Shown: positions 1-13,800 of the stretch, one piece after another
Layout: every line of letters starts with the position of its first letter
Position numbering within the stretch: position 1 is the first letter of the stretch
Origin: Plumapathes pennacea
Taxonomy: Eukaryota > Cnidaria > Anthozoa > Antipatharia > Myriopathidae
Length of the DNA: 64,000 bases
Reading direction: 5' to 3'
Assembly: GCA_964036295.1 (NCBI GenBank)
Contig: OZ038473.1
Location: forward strand, 13,840,501 to 13,904,500
Made by a program: the position numbers and the translations under genes
The notes under the pieces: model-generated
Databases searched by the model: none
What the model saw: the letters and a program-made list of their open reading frames with translations, nothing else
Told to the model about the DNA's origin: nothing

Positions 1-912
1 GGTGCGTCGCGGCTGGTCGTCTTCACCATCTGCACTTGCCCGATTCGTCCTGATTTCGCTCCCAGCGTGACCGAGCGGTGGGTTGGGTCAAAGCGTCGGT
101 TGAAGGCACAGAATAACGTCTGCCCTCGTGTTTCCGCCTCTTCATAGCATCGCACTGAAACGCACAAACCACACTATAAGAATACAGAACCAGGAATAAG
201 CAATAACACTCATTTGCGCACAAGCTAACAGAATGTTTTTTGTTTACTTTTGTGTATGGATGTGTAGGATACTTTGTCTAGTTTTGTGTCTGCATATCGG
301 TAATTATGATCAATACACTGAATTCGCCACTCTGTCCGTCAAGTTTGATTATGAAGTCTTAGCACATTAGAATCCTAGGCCCGTTCCGCTCCTCACAGGC
401 GCCGATCCTAATGCAACTATGCAAAAACAAATTGTTAGGCACATGTGAGGAGAGGCGTCTGAAACGGGCCTTAGTTAGAAAGTTAGTAGAGAGAGAAAGT
501 TCACAAGGTTAGATCGACTCCCAGGGCTATAAATGGTTTGTTTTGTTGTTGTTGTTTTTGTTTTTCTTTCTTTGCACGTAAACTTACCAACAGACTCATA
601 TGACGTAGCAATAGGCTTTTCACACAACACTGCCTTCCCCGCCCGCAGTGATTTTAGAATGTACTCTTCGTGATATTCCGTGGGGACAGCGATCACCACG
701 GCTTGGACGCTTTTATCCGCCAGAACCCGGTTAATGCCCGCAGGCGAAGCAACTTGAGTGTCTAGGCCATTGTCCGTCACATATTGTCTCGCTTTTTCTT
801 GGTTATGTTGGACAATCCACTTCAACGAAGCTCGCCTGTTGTGTATGATATTTCTAGCGTGGTACTTTCCCGCCAAGCCCAAGCCCAAGATTGCTATGCC
901 AACGGTTGTCAT
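1..912 (-). CDS. Gfo/Idh/MocA-family NAD(P)-dependent oxidoreductase (inositol 2-dehydrogenase-like), copy A, cut by window edge
   Basis: This is the 5' part of a sugar- or polyol-type dehydrogenase of the Gfo/Idh/MocA family. Exon 1 is 588-912 and starts at the ATG at 912; exon 2 runs from 154 off the left edge. Exon 1 carries an N-terminal Rossmann nucleotide-binding motif, GLGLAG (GxGxxG), about ten residues in, and the family signature CEKPIA near its end, whose EKP lysine is usually catalytic or nicotinamide-binding. The donor is GTAAGT, the acceptor is TTTCAG, and the phase-1 junction keeps frame. Exon 2 encodes the conserved FNRRFDP segment. The gene is a close paralogue of the complete gene at 3808-5328, with the same intron position and roughly half of exon 1 residues identical by eye. 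The real substrate is unknown; inositol dehydrogenase is only the nearest generic label. The upstream TTG at 927 is rejected as a start. Confidence 0.87.
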
Positions 913-1835
913 GGTTCCTTGCTGCAATGCTCACTGCAGGCAAAGACAGACGATACGATGTTTGCACAACCTGTAACAGAAAGGCTACGCTGATACACTG
1001 TGTTGAGTTTAATCAGTGTGCGTCAAATATACTCAGTGACTTCTCAGTTAAACATCTTTCACTGGATCCCAGCAGCACGCAAACCAAACGTATTGCAGCC
1101 CCGTATAGTACTCAATTCTGTGTAGTTCAGTAATAAAAAGCAAATAGGGATCACAAAAAACATGTAAACGACCAGAGCCAAACCAAGTCAGCCCCCCCCC
1201 CCCCCCCCTCTCCCGGAGGAAGGTGTGTGTGTGTGGGGGGGGGGGGGGGGAGGGATTTTTTTTGCATCTGCATCGATTACTCTGTTTATTCGATTACTCT
1301 GTAGTTCTAAACTGTTTTCCCGTGTGACCACGGAAATGATATCTTATAATTTAGGCCTGAAAGCTACAAGATTCATCGATATAACCCTTGCTGACGTCAC
1401 TGATGCCTCTTACACCGCACAGCGAATAAGCCCAAAACTACCGCGTACCGCGTAGCCAATGCGTAGCTCAGCTTCACCGCGTAGCCATGCAACTACCTAA
1501 TAGATTGGATGTGGCAAGGTTCCCTGCGGTTAAGCCTCGATCGACACATGTTGAGTATACATAGCTTCGTTTTGGGGTTGATTACGGTTAGTCTCCGAGC
1601 ACTGCTCCGAAATATCCTCTAATTAACTGACTGTCCTTTAAACGTCTTATTATTAGGTGGATCATGTAAGTATTTCACTGTACCTGACTGGCTAAGTTGC
1701 AGTTACATACTCTCTCGGGACTCGAGGGCATCTGAAGATCTCGCATCGTTCCCAGGGCCACCCGCGTAAGAAGCCTGGCCCGTTCCCAGGTCCTCTTCCT
1801 CCGGAGGCATGCTGGGAAATTTATATCAAACAAAC
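913..1835. other. Divergent intergenic region between dehydrogenase copy A and TM2D2
   Basis: The two flanking genes are transcribed away from each other, so this 0.9 kb should hold both promoters. It contains a C17 tract and a G16 tract about 26 bases apart and a short CCGCGTAGCC duplication near 1441-1490. Just before the TM2D2 start there is a GC-rich stretch with a TTCCTCCGGAGG core. I see no coding exon. Confidence 0.6.
1192..1250. repeat. Poly-C/poly-G inverted homopolymer pair
   Basis: Seventeen consecutive C (1192-1208) are followed, after a short GT-rich spacer, by sixteen consecutive G (1235-1250). The arms are complementary and could form a hairpin, and the G run could form a quadruplex. 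Homopolymers this long are also common assembly error sites, so the exact lengths should not be trusted. Confidence 0.8.
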
Positions 1836-3301
1836 ATGGCGGCCGGTCTGACAGTGTTGACGATATCTATGTTCCTTTTGCTTCATGAATCTTGTGGAGA
1901 TAACCCAAAAGGACCTTGGATTAACTGCTCATACTTGTAAGTGCATTTTCTGTAAGGGTTCGTTGGAATGACTTGTTTTGCAGATTTTTTTATCATTTTT
2001 AAGCCTGGATTTTTATAAGGTCTGAGGTTTTGCTGCAACTTCGTACCTCACAGAGCATTTGGTTTGTGGGTCTTTTTGCAGGCCTGTAGATTTTTTAAAA
2101 TGTGACACTCCGAAGGACTTTACAAAGAACAAGACCCGCAGAGAGGATCTTGGTTATGGCTGTACCAAGGCAAGTTTTTCGAAATTTTCATGTGTTTGTC
2201 AGACGACGGACTAGCTGTAAATTATGTCTACAAACAACTTATCGTCGTGTGACAAAAAGTCCCAGATGTATTCTTTATAAGAGGGTAAAATCTTCCAAGA
2301 TTTTATTTTTAATTGCCTTGTTTAGCTCACCTGCTCTAATATTGTGAGAGTTTTCAATAGTTTTCTACTTCAGTCCCCATAAATGTTCTACAGTACCTGT
2401 ATGGAACTTGGCATTGGTTCAAATGGTCCAAAGTTGGTGGGACACTCATGCAGAGCATCAACACAATTTTCACCCCCCCCCCCCCCCCCCCCCCCTCACC
2501 CCCTCACCCCCAGACATTTCTATAACCGTACTACTGAAATTGAACATGCGTGAGGAAGGGGGGAAATTATACTGATTATTGTCCCAGCATGTTTTTAACT
2601 TGCTCAGATGGATGAGGATCCATCAAACTCTCTATTCTTTCTACATCCCTTGTGCAGTTCTGTCTTGAATGGTTAGGAGAATTTCTACTGAGTTGAAGTT
2701 TTATTTATGCAGTATGGTGGATCAAGATATGAAGATGTGCAGCACACCAAAGTCTGGTGCGAAGTTTTGCCGACCATTGAGTGTCATGGAGATAGGAGAT
2801 TCCTGACAGACAATGTACCTTGCATAAAGTAAGGGAAAGTTCATATATTATGACAAGGAGGGGAGGGGGTGAGGAAGCATGGAATTATAGCAGCCCCCTT
2901 TGCTATAGCATTTCAATTTTTTGGCTGCCACCCCCACCCCCTTGGTAGTTGAAAAGAATTTCAGAGCCCCCCTCACTTCCAACAGATTTTTTTAGAGTAT
3001 TTTTAGAGTATTTTTAGAGCCCCCCCTTTCATGGTCTAATGGTGTGAGGGTAAATTGAGAAAGGCATTTTTTGGTGATCTCTTCCAGGTACTCTGGACAT
3101 TATTTTGTCACAACATTGCTCTATTCCATCCTGCTGGGTTTCTTGGGCGTTGATCGATTCTGCCTGGGCCACACTGGAACAGCCGTCGGCAAGCTACTCA
3201 CTCTTGGAGGTCTTGGTATTTGGTGGGTGGTGGATGTTATCTTATTGATTACGGGATCTCTGGTTCCAAAGGACGGCAGCAACTGGACTCCTTACTACTA
3301 G
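1836..3301 (+). CDS. TM2D2: TM2 domain-containing protein 2
   Basis: Four exons, 1836-1936, 2082-2169, 2713-2828 and 3088-3301, give 172 residues. The protein begins with a hydrophobic signal peptide ([16 protein letters not shown]) and continues with a Cys-rich luminal part containing LGYGC. The C-terminal TM2 domain has two membrane segments joined by a loop with the diagnostic [11 protein letters not shown] (DRF motif), followed by GGLGIWW and DGSNW near the end. These match the TM2D2 orthologue group from vertebrates to flies. Fly TM2D genes are linked to Notch signalling through gamma-secretase, which is family knowledge and not visible here. Exon 2 ends in a GC donor (AAG then GCAAGT), a non-canonical GC-AG intron. 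An AATAAA lies at 3475. The start codon sits inside an ATGGCGGCC context. Confidence 0.95.
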
Positions 3302-3807
3302 CGGGGATTTCATTACATACATTTTTTGCAGGTGCATGGCCATGAATAATGAGTATGTTGTGGTTCAGCTGCTTTGCACTTGAACTCTGAGCAAATTTTG
3401 AATACTTCAGATGCTCAAGGTTGCAATTTCCAGGACTTTTAGTGATAATTTATCAAAAAGGTGCCCATCTTCCCAATAAAATCTAGCCTCACTTCCAAAA
3501 TGTTGGCCTACAAAGGAGGGGAATAAGCAAGAATAGTAGAAAATTACAAGGAAAAGAAGACAGTCAGAATGGCAAGAACAGCAAGTTCAATTATAAGAGA
3601 AAGGAGAAGAAATGTATATATTTATAACTGATCTAACTGAAAGGTACAAATTTGCTGCTCAGGTCTCATTGTCAGACAAAAACTAAACAGTTTAAGAGTT
3701 TTTAACATGGTTTAATGATCACACTTCCAGATGTACATGTATAAAGAAACATTTACACAGCAAGTGTCTCATTTTGTCATGTCTGGAAATGATACAACCT
3801 GCAATGT
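3302..3807. other. Convergent 3' region of TM2D2 and dehydrogenase copy B
   Basis: The two genes end toward each other here. A canonical AATAAA at 3475-3480 fits TM2D2 polyadenylation. The rest is AT-rich sequence with an A/G-rich patch near 3520-3620. No coding sequence is seen. Confidence 0.6.
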
Positions 3808-5328
3808 TCATTTGTTGTTGTTTATATTTGTGACTTGTTGTCCAGTTTTCCATGACCTGTGAATGGCTTCCACAGTATGCAGTACACGGAGCACGCTCTC
3901 TTTTGTAATTTCCACTTCAACATTCTTGGTGACAAGGTCAATAAAATGCTCCATCTCAGCCACATAGGACTCTGCAAAACGACTGGGGAATGAAAAATGA
4001 ACCTTGTCAGCAGTGATTCCATTTTCATTAGACAGCACAACGCCAGTGGGCTTGAGATTCTCGCTTTGTAACATGCCCTTACTGCCAAAGACCTCAATCC
4101 GTGAATCAAAACCATATGCAGCACCACGCGACACATCTATATGGCCAATGATACCACTTGGAAACTTCAACAGAACACCAGTAGTGTCGATATCTCCAGT
4201 GGAAGCCATGTCCGCATGGAAGGTGTGAGCAAGAGCCATTACAGTTGTGGGTTCCTCCCCTGTGATGTTAAGCATGATTTCAACTTCATGGATAGCAAGA
4301 TCATAGAACATGTTTCCTAGGTTGGCCAGGGTGGTGACCTTTGGATAAGGTGAGTCACGGTTTATCATGTTGATCATCTGAAGTTGCCCCACTTCGCCTG
4401 CTTTTGCTCTCAGAACAACAGATCGGTGAGTTGGGTCAAAGTGGCGGTTGAAGGCACAGAAAAGGGTCCGACCACACTTCTCAGATTCTTCATAGCATCT
4501 CTCTGGAACAGAGAAAAACTACCCAGTGAATGCTAGTAGTCCACAACATAATACCTTGAGATCCCAGTATCAGCCCTGGACTTAAACAATTTTATGAGGG
4601 ATTTTGAGTGGGCTTACTGCATAACTGCGGCAAGCTTAACCCTTTTGCTTCCAATAGTGATCCACTTCAATTTTCTCCTTCAGTTTCTCACCAGAAATAT
4701 ATGATACAGTAGTGAGAACTTGGCTTTCGATATTTTGCTGAGATGACAGCTGATTAAACTATCAATTCTCACTACATTACTTATATTTTACTCTTAAGCA
4801 GTTGGGAGAATCTGCATTTTGAGCTTGGGAGTGAAAGGGTTAACTCAAATAATCAACTTCAGTATCTCTCCAGAAATATATCATACAGTAAGGAGAATTT
4901 TATTGTCTTCATAAAAGGTTGGGAGAATCTGTATTTTGAGCTTGGGAGTGAAAGGGTTGCAATAAGTTCTTGTCATCAGTAATCATTAACTCACCCACAG
5001 CTCCATATGTGAGAGCAATAGGTTTCTCACAGAATACATGCTTTCCAGCTCGTACAGACCGTATGATCAGCTCCTCGTGCTGGTCTGTTGGCGTGGTAAT
5101 CACCACAGCTTTTACGCTCTCATCCGCCAAAACACGATGAGTTTCCGACATATGGACCACCTTAGTATCCAGGAAATTGTCTGCCACAAACTTCTCTGCT
5201 TTCTCAGGAAACTGCTCGACAATCCACTTTAAGTGAACACGAGTGTTCCTGATCAGATTTCCCGCGTGGATCGTCCCAGCACGGCCCATGGCAAAAAGAA
5301 TGATTTCCACACGACATTTCTGACTCAT
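3808..5328 (-). CDS. Gfo/Idh/MocA-family oxidoreductase (inositol 2-dehydrogenase-like), copy B, complete
   Basis: Two exons, 4995-5328 (ATG at 5328) and 3808-4502, encode 342 residues, the usual family length. Exon 1 is a Rossmann half with CEKPIA. Exon 2 is the substrate-binding half, with FNRHFDP and a D-x3-H pair in FYDLAIHEVEI that matches the catalytic Asp/His of inositol dehydrogenases. The intron has a GTGAGT donor and a CAG acceptor, phase 1, at the same position as copy A. The nucleotide-binding loop reads AMGRAG where GxGxxG is expected, so its first glycine is alanine. The intron is largely made of a dispersed repeat. Cofactor use should still be possible because the second and third glycines remain. 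The substrate is unknown, and the enzyme is probably cytosolic because no targeting sequence is visible. Confidence 0.92.
4637..4958. repeat. Dispersed repeat in the intron of dehydrogenase copy B (one full copy plus a partial copy)
   Basis: A unit of about 200 bp starts with CCTTTTGCTTCCAATAG and ends with TGGGAGTGAAAGGGTTAA. It contains TTTTCTCCTTCAG and ATGATACAGTA in the middle. A second, 5'-truncated copy follows directly (about 4850-4958). Related copies recur at 43676-43892, 19795-20000 and, partially, near 37075-37165, 46197-46300, 50880-50975 and 12400-12600. Confidence 0.75.
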
Positions 5329-6316
5329 GATTCCTCACAACAAATTCTGGCGGCTCAAATGTTACACTGCATATACAAAGACAAAAATGCAGTCAGGGAC
5401 TACTGTATTAGCCATCCTCGTTCCCAGGCTCGTTTCCCTACCCCCTCCCCCCCACCCCACCCCACCCCAGCCTGGGGGGCGGGGAAGGGAAACAAGCCTG
5501 GGAATGAGGATGTTTGTTAGCATGGAATCACCCTAAGAGGCACTTAAATGGGCATGGTTGCAAGCTTATTTTTGACCCCTAAAAGGTACCATCCATAACA
5601 TTACAAATATTGTCACAAAGTACATTGAAAACAATGTTGGGGTAAAAAATATCTACCGCGTCCCATAACAATGATCTTGAGCACCCTACTGGTAATAATA
5701 GCTCATGATTTTGACCCCTAAAAGGTACAGAGAACATTATCAAATAAATTATGATCAAATAAAACAATTGTTTACTCGCGTTGCGAAATATACCTGATTT
5801 TAGCATTTCCCAATCTCCAGTGAACCGAAAACCGCTCCTGCAGCGACTGCAGCTGTTGTATAGCTGCTGCGCTCTTGACTGTCTGTGCTGCATTATTTTA
5901 TTAAAAACTGCTATAAAATCGTACATAAAATGAGGTGCATTGCAATTTAATATTGCAACCAGCGATAGCTACGCGGCAGCACCCGATCTATAGGCCACTT
6001 ACATGCGACCTCCTTTACGAGAATGGGACTCTAATCGCGCGTAGTGATGTTAATTTATATCACAAAACAAATCGGTCCGAACCGATGCAAAATATTTAGG
6101 TGTGGACCCTACCTTTCTGGGTTGATTCACGGGCTAGCCTTCGTCAAGCTTGCGTGAGGTTCCTTTGGCCCGGCCCGCTCGGTCAAGGTCGGGCGATCGC
6201 TTCCGGTTGGAAAAGGCGGTGGTGAGCCTGGGGACTAGTTTTTATTCCCTCTCCGTTGCAGCCATATTTGTTCCCTCTGGGGTTCACCTCTATTATTTGC
6301 TGTGTTGGAAATAATA
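5329..6316. other. Divergent intergenic region between dehydrogenase copy B and STX18
   Basis: This 1 kb separates two divergently transcribed genes and should hold both promoters. It contains the hairpin repeat at 5413-5512. A direct repeat TTTGACCCCTAAAAGGTAC occurs twice about 140 bp apart (near 5571 and 5709). An ETS-like CTTCCGG core lies near 6199, about 120 bp before the STX18 start. I see no convincing ORF. Confidence 0.55.
5413..5512. repeat. Hairpin repeat with CATCCTCGTTCCCAGGCT ends
   Basis: The left arm (5413-5438) and right arm (5487-5512) are about 26 bp and almost perfectly complementary. They enclose a C/G-rich loop. The same end sequence recurs as a hairpin at 26429-26487 and as a single arm at 61436-61454, so it is a dispersed family. 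Confidence 0.75.
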
Positions 6317-9800
<3,484 letters not shown>

Positions 9801-10878
9801 AGAAGGCATTTGCTGTTAAACAAATTATTTCAATCCTGGAAAACATCAACAATATTCTCACGATAATAAAAATATAGTTTAATATGTCAGCAAAACCATT
9901 CTTCTCATTCTTACAGTAAATACAAGTCAGACTCTTGTTATTACACACATGTGCATGTTGAAACAAACCCTTTAATGCATTACCCAGTTGAACCACTGCT
10001 ATGCCAATAAATTATTATACATCACGGCCCGGTTTTTCGAAAGCCGATTAAGCTAATCCAGGATTAACAAAATTCTTTCTGACGACCTCTCTGCCGATAA
10101 AATGCAGGGTTTTGTTCAAATATGGATTAAAAAGCTTGTTTTAGCTGAATACGTATCAAGGAAATCGTTGCAGGACAAAATCTTCACATTTTCAGGCTTA
10201 TAAATGACAAGAAAGTTTACACCTAATCCAAGATTAGCCTAATCGTGCTTTGAAAAACCGGGCCAAGAGAGTTTAACTACCTCTACAATAAATTATTATA
10301 CATTGGACAACTGCATCTTGAACTCTCAGGTTCAACTTGTGAAATACATGACTGTGTAACTGCTTTATTGAATCAAACTCAGTTGATGAATTTCTAAAAA
10401 CAGTTGTCATTATCATCATCATCATCATCATCATATTCTTTATTTCATCATGGAGTCTCATCATCATATGTAATTAAGAAACTTACAGATGCTCTTCCGG
10501 AGAGCCGTGAAATATAATAATATAACAATATAAAATATATTACAAAATACTTAAAATCTATTTTATAATTAACTTAGTAATCACCTAATTATTTATTTAT
10601 TTACGCACTGTTGTCCTTGGCTGTAAAGTAACATGGGATGAATGAATCATGAACTCATTATACAGCTCTAAGCTCACTGAAACCTTGTCAATATTGCTTT
10701 CTGGAGACCAATAGGGTGTCCAGGTCATACACTGTACAAATAATAATTATTCTTTCATTGTGCCTTTTCACATTTTTACAGTAGTACTGTTTATATTGCC
10801 TGGGAAAATCCCAGTATTGCTCATTGTATATACAAGGCAGATTATAATTCTGCAATAGAACACTGCCCACAAGTCAAA
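9801..10878. other. Convergent 3' region between STX18 and the VPS9 gene
   Basis: The STX18 polyadenylation signal AATAAA is at 9865. The hairpin element at 10026-10264 and a short ATC/TCA microsatellite (about 10408-10436) occupy much of the rest. The remainder is AT-rich with no recognisable gene. Confidence 0.6.
10026..10264. mobile_element. MITE-like hairpin element, GGGCCCGG family, copy 1
   Basis: The element has terminal inverted repeats of about 42 bp, starting GGCCCGGTTTTTCGAAAG on the left and the reverse complement of GGCCCGGTTTTTCAAAGC on the right. It has no coding capacity. A second copy of about the same length and opposite orientation is at 19321-19561, and a diverged relative lies at 21957-22160. 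This looks like a non-autonomous DNA transposon. Confidence 0.75.
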
Positions 10879-13800
10879 TCAGAATTCTGAACACAGCGTG
10901 TGCAAGAATCGCTGAGCCATCTGAAACTCAACTAAGGCCCAGCCGTGACACCCGGCCCCCAAAAAACTTGCCATGAGGTCTTCAGTGAAGGAGAGTTGAG
11001 GCCACATTGCAGCGACTTCCCACGGCTCCATCTGCAACATCATCAGTACCAGCAGTGGAAGCAGATCTTCTGCAGTAACAGCTGCCGAAAATTCATCAGC
11101 CCCATCATGTTTCCGTAGGTCTTGAACTGCCTCCGTGATCTTTCTTAATGCTGAAGTTAGGCACTTGAGTTTTGCCAGTGGACTTGAAGCCTTGAAAATA
11201 TCCCGGATTTTTTGTAGAGAAGGTCCAAAGTGGTCTTCGAAAGTGGCACCCCTGCACAGCTGGTTTTTGCTGTCCTTATTCCAATTTTTTTCCAGTGTGC
11301 TCTGACTTCTCGAAAGCCGTCTGCCTAAAGTGTCATCCCCCTCTCCTTGCTTGTCCTCCCAGTGTGTCACGATATCGGCTAGGGTCAATTGTGGAGGGGC
11401 ACTAGTGCTCAAGTCGCAATATGAATAGCTTTGTTTATGTGGCACTGGGACCGCTTTGGTACTGACGCTCACACTTTCTCCATCCTGTTCGTCGCTGAAG
11501 GTCTTGGAGCGTTTACGAATGACATCAATACACAGAGAGCGTACTTGGTCTGCATCCGTTATCTTCTCTAAGTGACTGTCTTCCATCTCCCCAGCTGACT
11601 CATCCCAAGTTTCAATGAAGTCACTGATCATGTCGTAGGATTCTCCAAGACCTTCCTCGAACCCATCAATAACAGACTGAGGGACGGGCCGAAGGGTCTG
11701 AGTGTTTAGGTTTCCTAAATGCTCCCTTTGATCAAAGAGTTGTAACCACCACTCGTCCTTCACCTGCAAATCCAACAACTTGATGGGAAGCTTTTTCAGT
11801 CTGTGAACATCCTGCTCCAAAGTTTCAACATGACGATGGTGCGCAAGCTCGTAGACACACTCTATAAAGCTGTGTAACTTGTCATAGAAGCACTGCTCAT
11901 AGCAGAGCCGTAGCTTGTTCCGAAATGTTCTCTCATGGTTGTTGAAAAGTTCTGTGAGCAACGCCGTCACTTCATCCAGGTGATTTGATATTTTATCTTT
12001 GAGATTCTGAAGGCTTTCTCTGTAAGTACTCACCATGAAGTCATCCATCCCTAAAAGCTCGTAGGCGTTTTGTCGGCCACTGCAGGGGGAGTGGCCAAAT
12101 GGCATGCACAACACAGCAACATCAGTCTCGTCACCTTGCTTTCCACAAGCGATTAACTGTCTGCAGCTACTCTGCAGTTCATCGCAAAACTTCAGAAAAT
12201 AATTTCCAATGGGGTGTTCTTTGTTGTTGACGATAGTCGCAACCCTTTCGCCAAGTTTCTGCCACTCGGGATGCCACACGCCATGGAGTACTACAAAAGG
12301 AAGTCAAAGCAAAGGTCGTGATAGTCCATAAAACTGTTTCTAGTAAATGTTTTTGAAAAAAATGTGCAAAACTGAGAATTTATACCACTCTACATGCTAA
12401 CCAAACTTCAAGAGGTTGTGACATCCAGATTCCTAGTTAAAGGGTTTGTTGTCTTTTCAATTGATTGATGATTGAACTATCAATTCTCATTAAATCTGCC
12501 ATTCACCCTATAGGTTTTTCTTTTGGATGTTTGGGAGAATATTTGACTACCAATATTCATTGATCTCTGTTTTGTTATCACTTGTTGTTTGTTTAGCAGG
12601 TGGAGATGGGAGTAAAAGGTAGTGCAGGGAATTTTCTTACCATCAGAAGGTCTTAGGCCTTGTGCATTTGCTTCATTTGCCTCAGTAAAACCATGTTCCT
12701 TCAATTCACCTATCGTACACTCCAGCATTTCACGTACACTAAGGGCACAGTTCTAAAATGTAAAAACAAGAAGTTATCTATTGTAATCACCTACAGCTAG
12801 TGAAGCCTTCAAGTACAAAAAGTGATCATCAATTAAAATGAAAGTTGTTAATGAGTAAAATTTTCAAGACATTCAATGTTTAATGTCACCTTTTGTTCAA
12901 GTAATCTGTTTCTGCATTCTTTCTCCCTCTCCAGTTCTTCTCTGAGTTGCAGATAACTGTGTAGCAATGCATATCCCATAACTGCCCCTCCAACACAATT
13001 TCCCGCAGTCTGGGTGCTGACTATGATCTCTCTGTAGTTCAGTAAAGACTCTAACTTTCTTTGACGCTCGTCTCTCTGCAGTCGCGCTTTAGCAAGTTGA
13101 TCTTCACTTTGGCTGCAGGGGTTTTTGGCAAGGATCTCTTTGGCAACTTGGACACAGTCTTGGGCTTTGCTGACCTGCATAGGATTGGTGGAGCAGTTCA
13201 ATAGTTGGAAGAAACAGACAAATGAGGAGTATATTACTCACAGTAGATGATAGGGTTGGCAGGTGAACTAATATTATTGTCCCCTTCAGAGCCAAACAAC
13301 TTTAGCCCACACAGTGAGCCAAATCTATGCCTTTTAAAAAATGTTTAGTGTACGTCTCCTCTGTTGAGTAAACTACAAATTTTGCCAAAAAAATTTATTT
13401 TGATTGTAAGAAGGAGGATATACAGATTCATGTGGGAAATCAACCTGAGTTAGCGGGTGAGCAGGAGATGAGGCGCTCGTGCAGGAGACCGCACAGCGTG
13501 GAAGAGTCTCATGATGACAATGTTGTGGTCATGGAACTTATAGTGGTCATGGTGATATGTCATGCCGTCCTATATGCTGCCGTTGATGTTGATGATGATG
13601 ATGATGATGATGGTGTGATAATGACAACATTGACTTCTACAAAATACCTCAATTCTTAGATTCTGCTCCTCCTTTTTCACATCCTCCATCAGAATACCCA
13701 AAAATCCTTTGGGACACTGATATTTGCGAATGATGTCCTCCAAATCAGGCAGGAGATGGGCGCGGACATCATCTAGCCTTGTCTTACACTCCTCTATTGT

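Noticed and set aside
475-587. Lys/Thr-rich continuation of the dehydrogenase copy A exon
   Set aside because: It lies beyond a GTAAGT donor in intron sequence. The family sequence continues in the exon at 1-154 instead.
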